From contig NZ_JABMKZ010000007.1 of NCBI RefSeq assembly GCF_013204855.1, forward strand, positions 248,001 through 312,000: a stretch of DNA of 64,000 bases, read 5' to 3'. This DNA comes from Paenibacillus alba (GTDB lineage Bacteria > Bacillota > Bacilli > Paenibacillales > NBRC-103111). A program made the translations under genes and the position numbers. Of this stretch, positions 7,695 to 16,803 are shown one piece after another. A model generated the notes under the pieces. It did not search any database. It was not told the DNA's origin and saw nothing but the letters and a program-made list of their open reading frames with translations. Position 1 is the first letter of the stretch; each line of letters starts with the position of its first letter.

Positions 7695-8549
7695 TTAAGA
7701 AGGGGTATAAGATAGACTAGCGCTAAATGAGAGTTGAGTGATATCAGCTGCTGAGGGATCGGTCGATGCAAGTGTCCTTACACGAACGCCAATACGATCA
7801 CCCGCAGCGACTATTAATGATCCCCCCACATTTATATTCGTTGCTGTATGGAAAGTGCCAGCAGTAATTATATTATTTGGAAATCCGAATCTAACCGAAC
7901 TAGTAAGCGGAGTTGTCAGGTAGGATGAAGAAAGATGATTAATTCCATTATTAGGAACGGAAGGCGCTAGAAACACAGTAAAATCATATTGAAGACCGAG
8001 TGTATTTATTGAAACCACCGAAGCAACCAGTAAATCCGCGCTTATTTGTAAATTTTGAACAGTTCCAGCAAAGGGAATTGGGAAAGCAAAACCACCTGCT
8101 TCGGGTGGCATTGTTGATTCTCCAGAACCATCAATAACTTCAACCGTGTGATTACCAAATCCCATTAAAATTGGAGCAGCAGATACGACGGTAGCCCCAC
8201 TTAGAATGATGCCCGTTGAAAATGGAATTAATCCTCCCGCTGTTCCTGTTGCTCCTGTTGCTCCAGTTCCACCTGTCGCTCCTGCTGCTCCTGTTGCTCC
8301 AGTTCCGCCCGTTGCTCCTGCTGCACCTGTTGCTCCAGTTCCACCCGTTGCTCCTGCTGCACCTGTTGCTCCTTGGGGTCCTCGTGGTCCTTCGGCTCCT
8401 GCTTCACCTTGGAACCCTCGTGGTCCTTCTGGACCTATTGGCCCTATTGCTCCTTGGAATCCTCGCGGTCCTTCTGCTCCTGTTGATCCTTGAGGTCCTC
8501 GCGGTCCTTCAGGACCAGGAGGTCCTGGAGGGCAATTACATTTTCCCAT
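7695..8549 (-). CDS. Collagen-like exosporium protein with BclB-type C-terminal domain
   Basis: This is a 284-residue protein. After a short MGKCNCPPG start, residues 7-105 are uninterrupted Gly-X-Y triplets: first charged [10 protein letters not shown] types, then threonine-rich GATGGTGATG types that could be glycosylated. The C-terminal domain (about 106-284) begins [10 protein letters not shown] and matches the pattern I recall for BclB-like C-terminal beta domains of exosporium filaments. Such proteins trimerise through the C-terminal head and decorate the spore surface. There is no signal peptide, as expected for mother-cell assembly. The ribosome binding site GGGAGATGAG precedes the ATG. 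An N-terminal CxC is present. Sequence and the nearby sigK suggest late mother-cell expression (inference). Confidence 0.85.
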   Translation of the reverse strand: MGKCNCPPGPPGPEGPRGPQGSTGAEGPRGFQGAIGPIGPEGPRGFQGEAGAEGPRGPQGATGAAGATGGTGATGAAGATGGTGATGAAGATGGTGATGATGTAGGLIPFSTGIILSGATVVSAAPILMGFGNHTVEVIDGSGESTMPPEAGGFAFPIPFAGTVQNLQISADLLVASVVSINTLGLQYDFTVFLAPSVPNNGINHLSSSYLTTPLTSSVRFGFPNNIITAGTFHTATNINVGGSLIVAAGDRIGVRVRTLASTDPSAADITQLSFSASLSYTPS

Positions 8550-8751
8550 AATAATCTCATCTCCCTGTAATCAGTGTATTTCATTATATTAAAAGCCCAA
8601 AAAGATAGACACAGTAAATGCCTACCAAAATAAAATAGTGGTAATAAAACCCAAATTATCACATTTCGGATCTACTATGTGATTGTCCCATACCAAGTTA
8701 ACTTCGTTAGCATTATATAATTTTAGGATAGATGACTAGGAAGTGATAAGA

Positions 8752-9676
8752 ATGGACAAGCGACCATTAATAGGTATTATGGTCAGTAATAGGCGTAGTA
8801 GAAAAAGAAACCTGGATCTTTGTCAACGTTATCAAGATCTAAACTTGAAACTTTACGCCTTCGCTCCAACAGATATACAGTGGAATAATCGACGTATTAT
8901 TGGACTTAGCTTGAAAAAAGGCATATGGACACAAAGTTCGTTCCCTTTTCCTCACGCTGTCTACAACCGTTGTTATAACAAAAAATAATGACCATTCAAC
9001 GCCTTGAAACAGCAATAGGTAGGAATAAGTGTTTAAACACTATCAATTTTTTCAACAAATGGGATCTCTATAACCTATTAGTACAATCTAATCTAAAACC
9101 ATATGTACAGGACACATTTCTATATAATGAAGTGAATATATCTGAACTATTAGAATCCTATAAACTAGTCTATATTAAGCCGATATATGGAAAGCATTCA
9201 GGAAAAATTGGATGAAATTCTCGGACCAAAGACATACATGGTCCAGCAAGGGATTCCAATGAGTCAACTTGATCATCGTTATTTTGATATTCGGGTACTT
9301 GTTCAAAAGGGGACGAATGGACAATTTCCACAATAGCATGTAGAGTGACTCACAAACGATATTTTAACACATGTGTGAACATATTTATGATGTAGTAGAG
9401 GTTCTCCCCCGGTTATTTTCACAGGAAAAAGTGAATGACATTCTTCAATCACTTCGCAATGTAAGTGTAAAAGCCGCACAAGAAGCAGAAATTCATATGG
9501 GCTCTTTGCGAGAATTGAGTGTGGATTTTGCCATTGACAAAGATAGTAAGCTTAGGATTATTGAACTTAATGGAACACCTCAAAAAAGTATATATAAAGG
9601 CATAAAGAATTTCAAAAGCAAAAAAATGATTTATAGTAGACCCTTAGAATATGATTATTACCTCTCTCGGTCTTGA
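8752..9676 (+). pseudogene. YheC/YheD-type ATP-grasp spore coat-associated protein, multiply broken
   Basis: Three frames together give a YheC/YheD-like protein: MDKRPLIGIMVSNRR and PFPHAVYNRCYNK (8752-8988), then LNTINFFNKWDLYNLL (8988-9215), then YMVQQGIPMSQLD with FDIRVLVQK (9188-9337) and ACRV, and finally SVDFAIDKDSKLRIIELNGT (9371-9676). The first break is one base missing from an A run at 8980-8985; later ones are a shift plus internal loss near 9215 and stops near 9337-9400. The glycine-rich ATP-binding loop is missing. Family members are associated with spore coats in Bacillales. AGGAAGTG precedes ATG 8752. Several independent lesions make this a true pseudogene. Confidence 0.8.
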
Positions 9677-9926
9677 TAAGTAAATATTTTTAACCATCTA
9701 ATGGATGATAGCACTGAAACTAAAAAATGGCAGGTCCACGTTGCGTTTGCATTATTTGTATTTATATAACGTATTTCGATAGTTTGCATGTATCAAAAGC
9801 GCTGCAATACAGATGAATAAATGGAGTACAGATCTAACCTGCCGAACTATTCCCTCTGACTACCAATCAAGCTGATTAAAGAGCCTTTTCTTCCTGTTCG
9901 TTAATAATTATTGATAAATTCCTCAA
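9677..9926. other. Intergenic spacer without recognised content
   Basis: I see no open frame, terminator or repeat worth naming between the YheC/YheD remnant and the minus-strand hypothetical frame that follows. Confidence 0.5.
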
Positions 9927-10412
9927 TCACGGTAAACAAAACATGTTCTTGCTTGTAACCAGCTCGTGCGCCAACCATTTTTCCAATCTACATTGCTTTC
10001 CGATAAATAGAAAAACCTGCAAAGACGCGGAATGAATCGGATTACATTCTTGTCCACCGACATGTCTCGAATATTGTTGGAGGACAAGAACGTATACCCC
10101 CTTTCCAAACTGGTGTTGATTCTCGGGAGTCCCGACACCACGTATTGATAGGCTAAAGTGGCAGTCTAACGAACCGATTGGCCGATGCAAAATACCAACC
10201 TCTAATAGTGATGTAAGACACAGTTCTCTCCAATTAATCGGCAATACGGCATAAAGCATCGAATCACCAAACATTTGAAACAACGTGAAAGGGCCACAAC
10301 AATAACTGCTCTGAGCTTTGTATTTTCGGTTACATTCTGAATACTCATTGAGGAGTCGGATTTCGCAAAATAAGTAGACTAACACCCCAATAATAAAAAT
10401 AATGATAGCCAT
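9927..10412 (-). CDS. Hypothetical protein, doubtful
   Basis: This 161-codon frame starts with a clear membrane helix (MAIIIFIIGVLVYLF) followed by a cysteine-containing region (CCGPFTLFQMFGDSM). From about residue 90 the sequence looks unlike a folded protein, and a second frame across 9923-10141 is equally open, so a frameshift inside an old gene is possible. No good ribosome binding site precedes the ATG. I do not recognise a family. It lies downstream of a broken ABC transporter ATPase on the same strand and may be another remnant. Confidence 0.25.
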   Translation of the reverse strand: MAIIIFIIGVLVYLFCEIRLLNEYSECNRKYKAQSSYCCGPFTLFQMFGDSMLYAVLPINWRELCLTSLLEVGILHRPIGSLDCHFSLSIRGVGTPENQHQFGKGVYVLVLQQYSRHVGGQECNPIHSASLQVFLFIGKQCRLEKWLAHELVTSKNMFCLP

Positions 10413-10421
10413 GGGGACTAA

Positions 10422-10459
10422 AAAAGATGACCCCTGTACAATACAGAAATCATCTTTTA
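10422..10459. terminator. Bidirectional terminator-like hairpin
   Basis: AAAAGATGA and TCATCTTTT close a stem whose interior carries a second perfect stem CTGTA/TACAG. On the minus strand it ends in TTTTTT, so it would stop transcripts from the ABC ATPase remnant. Confidence 0.65.
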
Positions 10460-10523
10460 TTGGCCTCTTAGACTAAACCACTCTTTTTTCAAGTGTCCTT
10501 GACAAAGGGTCCAGATCAATTAC

Positions 10524-10823
10524 TCAGGTCTCCTTTATTGAGCTATTACATATCAAAACGGATTCGTTTTGATATAGCCAAGTAAACGAGACAAGAGAGC
10601 AACAAATTGCCTTCCCATCCAATACATAGTCCCCATGACCAGCAACATCCAAACACCCGATAATATTCATAAGCGTCGACTTACCCGAGCCCGATGGTCC
10701 CATAATCGCCACGAATTCACCAAGCTCAATTTCTAGGGAGACATCGTCCAATGCACGGATCGTCTCCCCGCCCATTTGATAGTACTTGTTCACATGTTCA
10801 ATCTGAATGAAACTCATGCCCAT
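10524..10823 (-). pseudogene. MacB/LolD-type ABC transporter ATPase, truncated remnant
   Basis: The first 70 residues are a normal start of this family: [10 protein letters not shown], then the Walker A motif GPSGSGKST and the following MNIIGCLD. After about residue 70 (DYVLDGKAI) homology stops and an unrelated tail of about 25 residues follows. The Q-loop, signature motif, Walker B and H-loop are missing, so the product cannot hydrolyse ATP. Family members of about 230 residues energise export of peptides, lipoproteins or macrolides together with an FtsX-like permease; no such permease is present here. Loss by deletion is the simplest explanation. Confidence 0.8.
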
Positions 10824-10858
10824 CGCCTTCGCGATTTAACAATCTCAGCTCTTCGTCC

Positions 10859-11560
10859 TCACCGCTTCGCCTTATAAAACTCATGATACAGCTTCATCAG
10901 AGCCCGCTTCTCAATGCGCGAAACATACGAACGCGAAATCCCCAGCTCTTTCGCAATCTCCCGCTGCGTCCGCTCTTCCCCGCCTAACTCCAGTCCAAAC
11001 CGCCCAACCACAACTTCCTTCTCCCGCTCATCCAATATCTCTAAATTCTTATATATCTTTGATTTCTCTATTTTCAGCTGTACAGCATCCACCACATCGT
11101 CGGCCTCGCTGCCGAGGATGTCGATCAACGTAATTTCGTTCCCCTCTTTATCCGTTCCGATGGGGTCATGCAAGGACACATCTTTCCTCGTCTTTTTCAA
11201 CGAGCGCAGATGCATAAGGATCTCATTCTCGATACAGCGAGCCGCGAAAGTAGCAAGCTTCGTACCCTTATTCGGCGAGAACGACTCGATGGCTTTGATC
11301 AATCCGATCGTCCCGATCGAAATCAAATCCTCCAGATCTTCCCCTGTGTTATCGAATTTTTTCACAATATGCGCGACAAGTCTCAAATTATGCTCAATCA
11401 GTTTGTTTCTGGAATGATCATTGCCTTCTGCCATAAGTCTTAAATGTTTTTCTTCCTCTGCCTCGGTAAGAGGTTGAGGAAACGCATTATTCTTCACATA
11501 GGATACAAGCAAGGTTAGCTGCTTAATTAATACAGCTATTGCGCTAAACAATCCAGGCAT
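10859..11560 (-). CDS. sigK: Sporulation sigma factor SigK (pro-sigma-K)
   Basis: This 233-residue late mother-cell sigma factor directs transcription of coat, exosporium and cortex-maturation genes. The N-terminus ([11 protein letters not shown]...[15 protein letters not shown]) is the hydrophobic pro-sequence that SpoIVFB removes in the family. Region 2 follows ([42 protein letters not shown]) and region 4 ends in [20 protein letters not shown]. The gene is continuous and not split by a skin-type element as in B. subtilis. I take ATG 11560 over an upstream GTG, because GGGGGTGG lies six bases before it. Neighbouring collagen-like and YheC/YheD-type genes are the kind of target SigK controls. 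Confidence 0.95.
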   Translation of the reverse strand: MPGLFSAIAVLIKQLTLLVSYVKNNAFPQPLTEAEEEKHLRLMAEGNDHSRNKLIEHNLRLVAHIVKKFDNTGEDLEDLISIGTIGLIKAIESFSPNKGTKLATFAARCIENEILMHLRSLKKTRKDVSLHDPIGTDKEGNEITLIDILGSEADDVVDAVQLKIEKSKIYKNLEILDEREKEVVVGRFGLELGGEERTQREIAKELGISRSYVSRIEKRALMKLYHEFYKAKR

Positions 11561-11626
11561 TTCAGCCACCCCCTTCAGTGTTAGCGGATCTTAGCTGTTC
11601 GGAAGTCTCCGCTTTGAGCTTAGTAT

Positions 11627-11654
11627 TAGTGTATGTGGGTGGGAGCCTAGAAGT
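11627..11654 (-). promoter_or_regulatory. Possible SigK/SigE-type promoter of sigK
   Basis: The minus strand has CATACACTA (11635-11627), matching the CATA...TA -10 pattern of mother-cell sigma factors, and an AC dinucleotide 17 bp upstream (11654-11653), as in SigK-type -35 elements. It lies about 70 bp before the sigK start. sigK is autoregulated in B. subtilis. The motif is short, so the call is tentative. Confidence 0.35.
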
Positions 11655-11826
11655 GCCTGTACCTCATAAACTTACATGTAGAAGTCATTTGGAACTAACT
11701 CGTTTAATTGACTTGTTTGGTCCTCGTTACGCTAAGATGAGAAAGTAATGATTTCTTCTTATTTCACATTCTTTTATGACATAAAATGGGATACTGCCCT
11801 TACAGTCGATTCCATTCCTCTAACAA

Positions 11827-11910
11827 CAATACAATTCAAACCTTTTCTGAATATTAGGTCATTTTCATTTTTCTTCTACATCCATATAATTTATTTGGTA
11901 AGCGTTTTCA
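11827..11910 (+). promoter_or_regulatory. Promoter of the secreted hydrolase: shared 37-nt operator, -10 box and cre-like site
   Basis: A 37-nt element (11827-11863, beginning CAATACAATTCAAACC and ending ATTAGGTCATT) is repeated with 35 of 37 identities before the ABC operon at 18244-18208. It ends 21 nt before a perfect TATAAT (11885-11890); the -35 (TTTTCA) is weak. GGTAAGCGTTTTCA at 11897-11910 matches 13 of 14 positions of the CcpA cre consensus and starts six bases after the -10 box, in position to block transcription. I infer activation by the adjacent YesN-type regulator plus carbon catabolite repression. Confidence 0.7.
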
Positions 11911-11934
11911 AAATAAACTAAAAGGAGAATGATT

Positions 11935-13440
11935 ATGTTAAAAAAATGGTTGCAAGTGTGGGTCTGCTTCGTGTTGCTCTTTGCCGTGGTCACTTTTACC
12001 ACGAATTCAAAAACATCCGCGTTAACTGGCTTTCCCACGTTCAATTATGCAGGGAGCGTTTTGAATCCTGCCAATTTAACCTACAACCCGACAGGCGAGA
12101 TTATTTTCCCCGCCGTCATCAAAGCTTCGGATCACATTGCCAATCCCTTGGGAACCTATTACTTGTATTATGCACCTCATGATGCGCCTGGCGGTCTTAG
12201 TTTGGCCTATTCCAACAGTTTAGACGGTCCATGGACAGAGTATAGCGGAAATCCAATCATTTCCAACAATTGGTCTCCGAATTACAATGTGAGTCATGTC
12301 TCATCACCTTATATGATGTGGAATAGTATGGCAAATAAATATTATATGTATTTTCATGGGGAAAACACCATGACAAGAATTGCTTCTTCAACGGATGGCA
12401 TTCATTTCACTTATGAAAAGGCCGCTTTAAACACAAGCAATTTTACCAGCATGAGTTTGACGGAAATCTCCTATGCCAAAGTTTTCGAGTATACGATTCC
12501 ATCCAAAAACAACAAATACATTATGCTCATGATGTGTAATAACACCAATAATATTAGAAATATTTGTATGGCTTTGTCGAACGACGGTTTAAACTGGACA
12601 GCTCAACAAACCCCGCTCATTACACCAAATTCCGAAGAGGGAACGAATCTATCCGGACCTACCTTTTTCCCTTGGAATGGAAAATACTATGTAGCTTACC
12701 ATGCTACTTCCGGCAACGTTCATATTACAGAGGTTGGTCCTAATTTTAATCTCCAAAATCATCTGGGCGTCATGTACGATTCGGATGCCACCATTGATCA
12801 AGGGAGAGCCGCTTCGCCGAATTTTATAACAGAAGGAAACACCATGTACATGTTTTATGAGCAAGGCCCGAGATTGGGAGGCCAGATTGCGTATGCAAAA
12901 ACGGTTCTTAATACACAGTGGAATATTTTTAGCGACAGTATGAGCAACTATGCTGCAGGGTGGACTAATTCAGGAACTGGAACTATTACACAATACAACA
13001 ACGACGTCAATATTGTTGATACATCTACTACAACCTATCACTATATTACAAAAAACAACATGACCCCTCCAACAGGAGCTTTCACATTTGAAGTAAGGGC
13101 TAAAGTGAATGCGGCCAACACATTAAACGAAATCACAATGAGAAGCGGAAACTACAAAATCAGCCTTTATTTAACCCATGGGACAGCAGGAACCGCACAA
13201 AATAATACATCCAATCCTTCGAAATCCTATACGCTGGATACAACGACCTACCACAATTACAGGGTTGTCGTTCAATCCAATTACACGTACGACTTATATG
13301 TGGACGGCATTCTCAGATGGAGCGGAGCTGCTAGCCTAGGCACAGGCAGTAATGTATTCAAAATCGGCGGAGATACCGCAACAACAGCAAATATCAGTGT
13401 GGATCAGGTGTATTTGGGCAACGGCATCATATTGCCGTAA
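11935..13440 (+). CDS. Secreted glycoside hydrolase-like protein (five-bladed propeller plus jelly-roll domain)
   Basis: The protein has 501 residues. Residues 1-29 are a typical signal peptide (KK, hydrophobic core VCFVLLFAVVTF, then TSA-L). Residues 35-325 look like a GH43/GH117-type beta-propeller, with repeated blade motifs (YYLYYAPHDAPGGLSLAYS, SPYMMWNSMANKYYMYFHG, YYVAYHATSG, YMFYEQGP). Residues 330-501 form a LamG/concanavalin-like jelly roll (NNDVNIVDTS to SVDQVYLGN) that probably binds polysaccharide. I cannot assign the substrate or name the catalytic acids. ATG 11935 is preferred to 11929 for ribosome binding site spacing. The shared operator upstream links it to the ABC importer at 14924-18123, which would take up the released sugar. 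Confidence 0.75.
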   Translation: MLKKWLQVWVCFVLLFAVVTFTTNSKTSALTGFPTFNYAGSVLNPANLTYNPTGEIIFPAVIKASDHIANPLGTYYLYYAPHDAPGGLSLAYSNSLDGPWTEYSGNPIISNNWSPNYNVSHVSSPYMMWNSMANKYYMYFHGENTMTRIASSTDGIHFTYEKAALNTSNFTSMSLTEISYAKVFEYTIPSKNNKYIMLMMCNNTNNIRNICMALSNDGLNWTAQQTPLITPNSEEGTNLSGPTFFPWNGKYYVAYHATSGNVHITEVGPNFNLQNHLGVMYDSDATIDQGRAASPNFITEGNTMYMFYEQGPRLGGQIAYAKTVLNTQWNIFSDSMSNYAAGWTNSGTGTITQYNNDVNIVDTSTTTYHYITKNNMTPPTGAFTFEVRAKVNAANTLNEITMRSGNYKISLYLTHGTAGTAQNNTSNPSKSYTLDTTTYHNYRVVVQSNYTYDLYVDGILRWSGAASLGTGSNVFKIGGDTATTANISVDQVYLGNGIILP

Positions 13441-13456
13441 GACGAGTTCCAGACCG

Positions 13457-13491
13457 AAAAAAATGGCCCCTAGAAGGAGCCATTTTTCATT
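13457..13491. terminator. Bidirectional intrinsic terminator
   Basis: AAAAATGGC and GCCATTTTT form the stem, with partly paired inner bases. It has T runs on both strands and sits between the convergent hydrolase and FAD-oxidoreductase genes. Confidence 0.9.
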
Positions 13492-13518
13492 TTTCATTCT
13501 GCATTCTTGATATTCATT

Positions 13519-14901
13519 TCAGTCATGTTGTCCATCGCAGACATCTCCGAAAAGGATTGCACCTTGTTCCTGCAGCTTTTCCTGAAGTAGAGAGATGGGC
13601 ACATCTTGAGGCGTGAGCTTGTGCATAACCGCGATGGCTGCAGCAGTCCCCGCAGCTTGACCAGTCGCCATGCAGCTTGGCGATAATCTTGTTGTTCCCA
13701 GAGCTTCATGCGAGGTGGAAATACATCTTCCGCCGACTAGAAGGTTATCTATTTTCTTAGGAAGCAAACAGCGATATGGGATATCGTATGCGCCATCCCC
13801 TCCAACCCATGAGACGATGACCCCATTATCTGAAGGAGCGTGAACATCAATCGGATAACCGCTTCGCGCGATGACATCCGAAAATCTCTTTCCTTCTACG
13901 ACGTCACCCATCTCAAGCGTGTACTGCCCTTCAATTCTGCGGCTTTCCCGAATCCCGATTTGTGCGCCTACTTGGGAAATCGAAGCCTTTTCGAAGCCAG
14001 GAAGGGATTTGGTCATAAACTCAGCTACCATGAGCACTTGCTTGCGTCCAAGTTCTTCAGCCAGCGTTAAGTCCTCTACGTTCGTTCCATCCAAACCCTG
14101 GATACGTGTCATATTGACAAGTACCTCATCCTCTTCAGGACCGCTAAAAAATAAAACCTGATCCCTCTTAATCGGAAGATCAGCTTCCTTCCAATGCTTA
14201 TAAAAGCCTTGAACCGCAGATAAATATAAATCAGGCAGTTCCGCAATCGGTGTTTTTCGATAAAATTCATCCGGATGCTGGAGAATATAGGATTTAACTT
14301 TGTCTAAATCTACCCCCCGCATGCGAAATTTCATCGTCATCGGCTGGGTCAGATGATCGCCTTCACGCCCCTGCAAACATGGTGCTCCAGATAAGTAAGC
14401 CAAATCTGCATCCCCTGTTGTATCAACAAAAACTTTCGCTTTAAGCTCAATTCGCCCGGATTTACTTGTGAGTGTGACAGATTGGATATGATCATCAGTC
14501 ACTTCCACGGAATCAACAAAGCTATGAAACAACATCCGTACGCCTGCTTCTCTTAACATCTCAACAGCTAGAACCTTATATACTTCAGGATGATAAGGCG
14601 TAATCGTGTGAACGAAACCGCACGTGTCTCTAACATGACCAGGTGAAGCATTTATAGCCATTAACCGCTCAATCATTTCCTGCGCAGTTCCTTTAATGAC
14701 CTGCTTGCCTTCCGTCGTATGAAAAGTCATCCACGGATACACCAATGCCGCTGTGGACATCCCTCCTGCAAAGCCATATCGCTCGATAATGACCGTCTTT
14801 GCACCGCCACGCCCAGCCGCTAGAGCGGCATGAATACCGGCTGGTCCCGCTCCGACCACGACTACATCTGCCTCTATTGTGGAAATTCTTTGATTCGTCA
14901 T
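13519..14901 (-). CDS. FAD-dependent oxidoreductase of the FAD_oxidored type
   Basis: The protein has 460 residues. It starts with a Rossmann dinucleotide motif ADVVVVGAGPAGIHAALAAG (residues 11-30) and an ERYGFAGGMSTA flavin motif near 40-51. Further family signatures are FVDTTGDADLAYL near 158-170 and GGRCISTSHEALGTTRLSP near 390, which closes the FAD site. This architecture is found in FAD-dependent proteins often encoded with bacterial carbohydrate-use genes. The substrate is unknown; oxidation of a sugar or uronate is a guess. No signal peptide is seen, so it acts in the cytoplasm. It is the last gene of the operon, 22 bp after the permease gene, with AAAGGA as ribosome binding site. Confidence 0.85.
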   Translation of the reverse strand: MTNQRISTIEADVVVVGAGPAGIHAALAAGRGGAKTVIIERYGFAGGMSTAALVYPWMTFHTTEGKQVIKGTAQEMIERLMAINASPGHVRDTCGFVHTITPYHPEVYKVLAVEMLREAGVRMLFHSFVDSVEVTDDHIQSVTLTSKSGRIELKAKVFVDTTGDADLAYLSGAPCLQGREGDHLTQPMTMKFRMRGVDLDKVKSYILQHPDEFYRKTPIAELPDLYLSAVQGFYKHWKEADLPIKRDQVLFFSGPEEDEVLVNMTRIQGLDGTNVEDLTLAEELGRKQVLMVAEFMTKSLPGFEKASISQVGAQIGIRESRRIEGQYTLEMGDVVEGKRFSDVIARSGYPIDVHAPSDNGVIVSWVGGDGAYDIPYRCLLPKKIDNLLVGGRCISTSHEALGTTRLSPSCMATGQAAGTAAAIAVMHKLTPQDVPISLLQEKLQEQGAILFGDVCDGQHD

Positions 14902-14923
14902 GAGTGAAAATCCTTTCTTCCTC

Positions 14924-15766
14924 TTATTTAAGTCCAGTCAATGCCACACTTTCAATGAATCGTTTTTGTGCCAGGAAGAATACGACAAGCAAAGGCACTG
15001 TTGCGATTACCGAAGCCGCCATAAGCAAATGCCATTCGGTCCCCGCCGTATCTGTAAATAATTTAAGCCCAACCGGAAGAGTGAACAGATGATTAGAGCT
15101 AATAAAAATAAGCGGATCAAAATAATTATCCCAGCTATGCAGAAATGTAAAAATGGCTAAGGTAGCCATGATGGGGCCTGAGATGGGCAGCATGATGGTC
15201 CAAAAAGTTGTCCAAGGCGAACAGCCGTCAATTTTGGCTGCTTCGACCAATTCACCAGGCACCGTGATATAAAACTGGCGAAGCAGAAACACGCCGAACA
15301 TGCCTCCTGCGCCAAGCATTGGCGGTACAATAAGCGGAAAAAAGGTGTCGGTTAATTGAAGCTTTGTGAACCAAATAAACATAGGAATCGCTGTCACTTC
15401 CGTCGGGATCATCATACCTGATAGTAAAATAAGGAAGACAATATGCCGCAGCTTAAAGTGAAGCTTTGCAAAAGCATATCCTGCTAAAGCTGCAAACACG
15501 CAGGTCCCAACCGTCACCACCGTTGCGATAAATAAGCTATTGAAAAAATAAAGCGGAAAATCAGGCTGCTTTTTGAAGACATCCGCGAAATTAGACCAAA
15601 CCATCGGTTGCGGCCACCATTGCGGCGGAAACATAAAGATTTTGGTTTGTTCCTTCAAAGCTGTCGTGACCATCCAGAAAAATGGGAAAAGGACCAGCAC
15701 GGATATAACAATCAATAACAAGTAAGTCGTGAGGTTGCTTATGGAAGCTAGTCGCTTATTCCTCAT
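14924..15766 (-). CDS. Carbohydrate ABC transporter permease, MalG type
   Basis: This 280-residue inner-membrane subunit has six predicted helices. The first is LTTYLLLIVISVLVLFPFFW. The cytoplasmic EAA loop, which contacts the ATPase, reads ELVEAAKIDGCSPWTTFWTI with MLPISGP following. Its start overlaps the end of the MalF-type gene by 11 bp, indicating translational coupling. No ATPase is encoded in the operon; Firmicute importers of this type usually share an MsmX-like ATPase from elsewhere. The substrate is presumably the product of the secreted hydrolase. Confidence 0.93.
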   Translation of the reverse strand: MRNKRLASISNLTTYLLLIVISVLVLFPFFWMVTTALKEQTKIFMFPPQWWPQPMVWSNFADVFKKQPDFPLYFFNSLFIATVVTVGTCVFAALAGYAFAKLHFKLRHIVFLILLSGMMIPTEVTAIPMFIWFTKLQLTDTFFPLIVPPMLGAGGMFGVFLLRQFYITVPGELVEAAKIDGCSPWTTFWTIMLPISGPIMATLAIFTFLHSWDNYFDPLIFISSNHLFTLPVGLKLFTDTAGTEWHLLMAASVIATVPLLVVFFLAQKRFIESVALTGLK

Positions 15767-16712
15767 GATGCACCCACCTTTTCCTCAGGTTCCATTGTAA
15801 GATCGTAAGTCCTAATACAAGGAAAAATAAAATGAAAGCAATCGCGGAGGCATATCCGAAATTAAATACTTTAAAAGCTTGCTGGTAAATATAGTACACA
15901 AGGACATAAGTGCTTGTACCCGGCCCTCCGTCTGTCATCACCTGAATTTGAGAGAATACTTTTAACGATCCAATCAGAGTCAAGATCAGGGCTAGAAAAA
16001 TGGATGGAGAGATCATCGGCAGCGTTACACTCGTAAACATCTTGCGCTTGGAAGCTCCATCAATCGTCGCAGCCTCGTAATACAGCTTGGGGACTTCCTG
16101 CAAGGCAGCCAAGAAAATAATCATATTCAGTCCAACATTCTTTAGTACACTCACAATGATGACGACAGGCATAGCCAGTTGAAAATCAAACAACCAAGCT
16201 GGTCCTTCGATGTTAAACAACTTTAATATTTCATTGATTAGACCGGATTCCGTTGCAAAAATGTACTTCCAAACAATCGCCCACACCACAATCGAGGTGA
16301 CAACCGGTGTAAAAATCGCCGTTCGAAACAAACCGATTCCAGGCAGTTTTCGATTTAGCAAGATGGCTAAGCCTAGAGCCAACAAGAGATTTAATGGAAT
16401 CAGTCCAGCTGAAAAATAAAGGGTATGACCAACAGAAGCCCAAAACAGTGGATCCTGGGTAAAGGCTTTTTGATAATTATCCAAACCAATGAAGACCGAT
16501 TCATGCAATAAGGAATAATTCGAAAAGCTCATGACAAACGCACCTATAATGGGAATAAGTAAAAACAAAACATACCCCATAACCATAGGTGAAATAAATA
16601 ACCAAGCATACCATTGCTCATTTTGATTAAGCCTGTTTTTCTTACGATTCACAAGTTTTCCAGTTACTGGTTTACCTATCACTTGCGTACTTTTTGCATT
16701 CACAGTATTCAT
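15756..16712 (-). CDS. Carbohydrate ABC transporter permease, MalF/UgpA type
   Basis: This 318-residue permease is the partner of the MalG-type subunit. After a basic N-terminal tail the first helix is WLFISPMVMGYVLFLLIPII, and the EAA loop reads YEAATIDGASKRKMFTSVTL with PMISPSI following. The family forms a heterodimeric channel with the MalG partner and receives sugar from the binding protein encoded just upstream. The gap to that gene is 91 bp. Confidence 0.93.
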   Translation of the reverse strand: MNTVNAKSTQVIGKPVTGKLVNRKKNRLNQNEQWYAWLFISPMVMGYVLFLLIPIIGAFVMSFSNYSLLHESVFIGLDNYQKAFTQDPLFWASVGHTLYFSAGLIPLNLLLALGLAILLNRKLPGIGLFRTAIFTPVVTSIVVWAIVWKYIFATESGLINEILKLFNIEGPAWLFDFQLAMPVVIIVSVLKNVGLNMIIFLAALQEVPKLYYEAATIDGASKRKMFTSVTLPMISPSIFLALILTLIGSLKVFSQIQVMTDGGPGTSTYVLVYYIYQQAFKVFNFGYASAIAFILFFLVLGLTILQWNLRKRWVHHEE

Positions 16713-16803
16713 GGCATTCTTCTCCTCTCTTTGTTTACTCTCTGTTTATAAAATCCTCGCCAAGCGCTGTCGGCTCGACGAGGATCTATGTTAAACGAAC
16801 TGC

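Noticed and set aside
7450..7698. An 82-codon plus-strand frame starting MNKVEKVANKKK
   Set aside because: There is no recognisable family, the composition looks random after residue 30, and it overlaps the ApbE-side remnant region.
8206..8551. Two plus-strand open frames rich in Pro/Ala/Val or Leu
   Set aside because: They are antisense to the Gly-X-Y repeat of the collagen-like gene; the low complexity follows directly from the triplet repeat.
10859..11560. A skin-type element interrupting sigK
   Set aside because: The sigK frame is continuous from pro-sequence to region 4.
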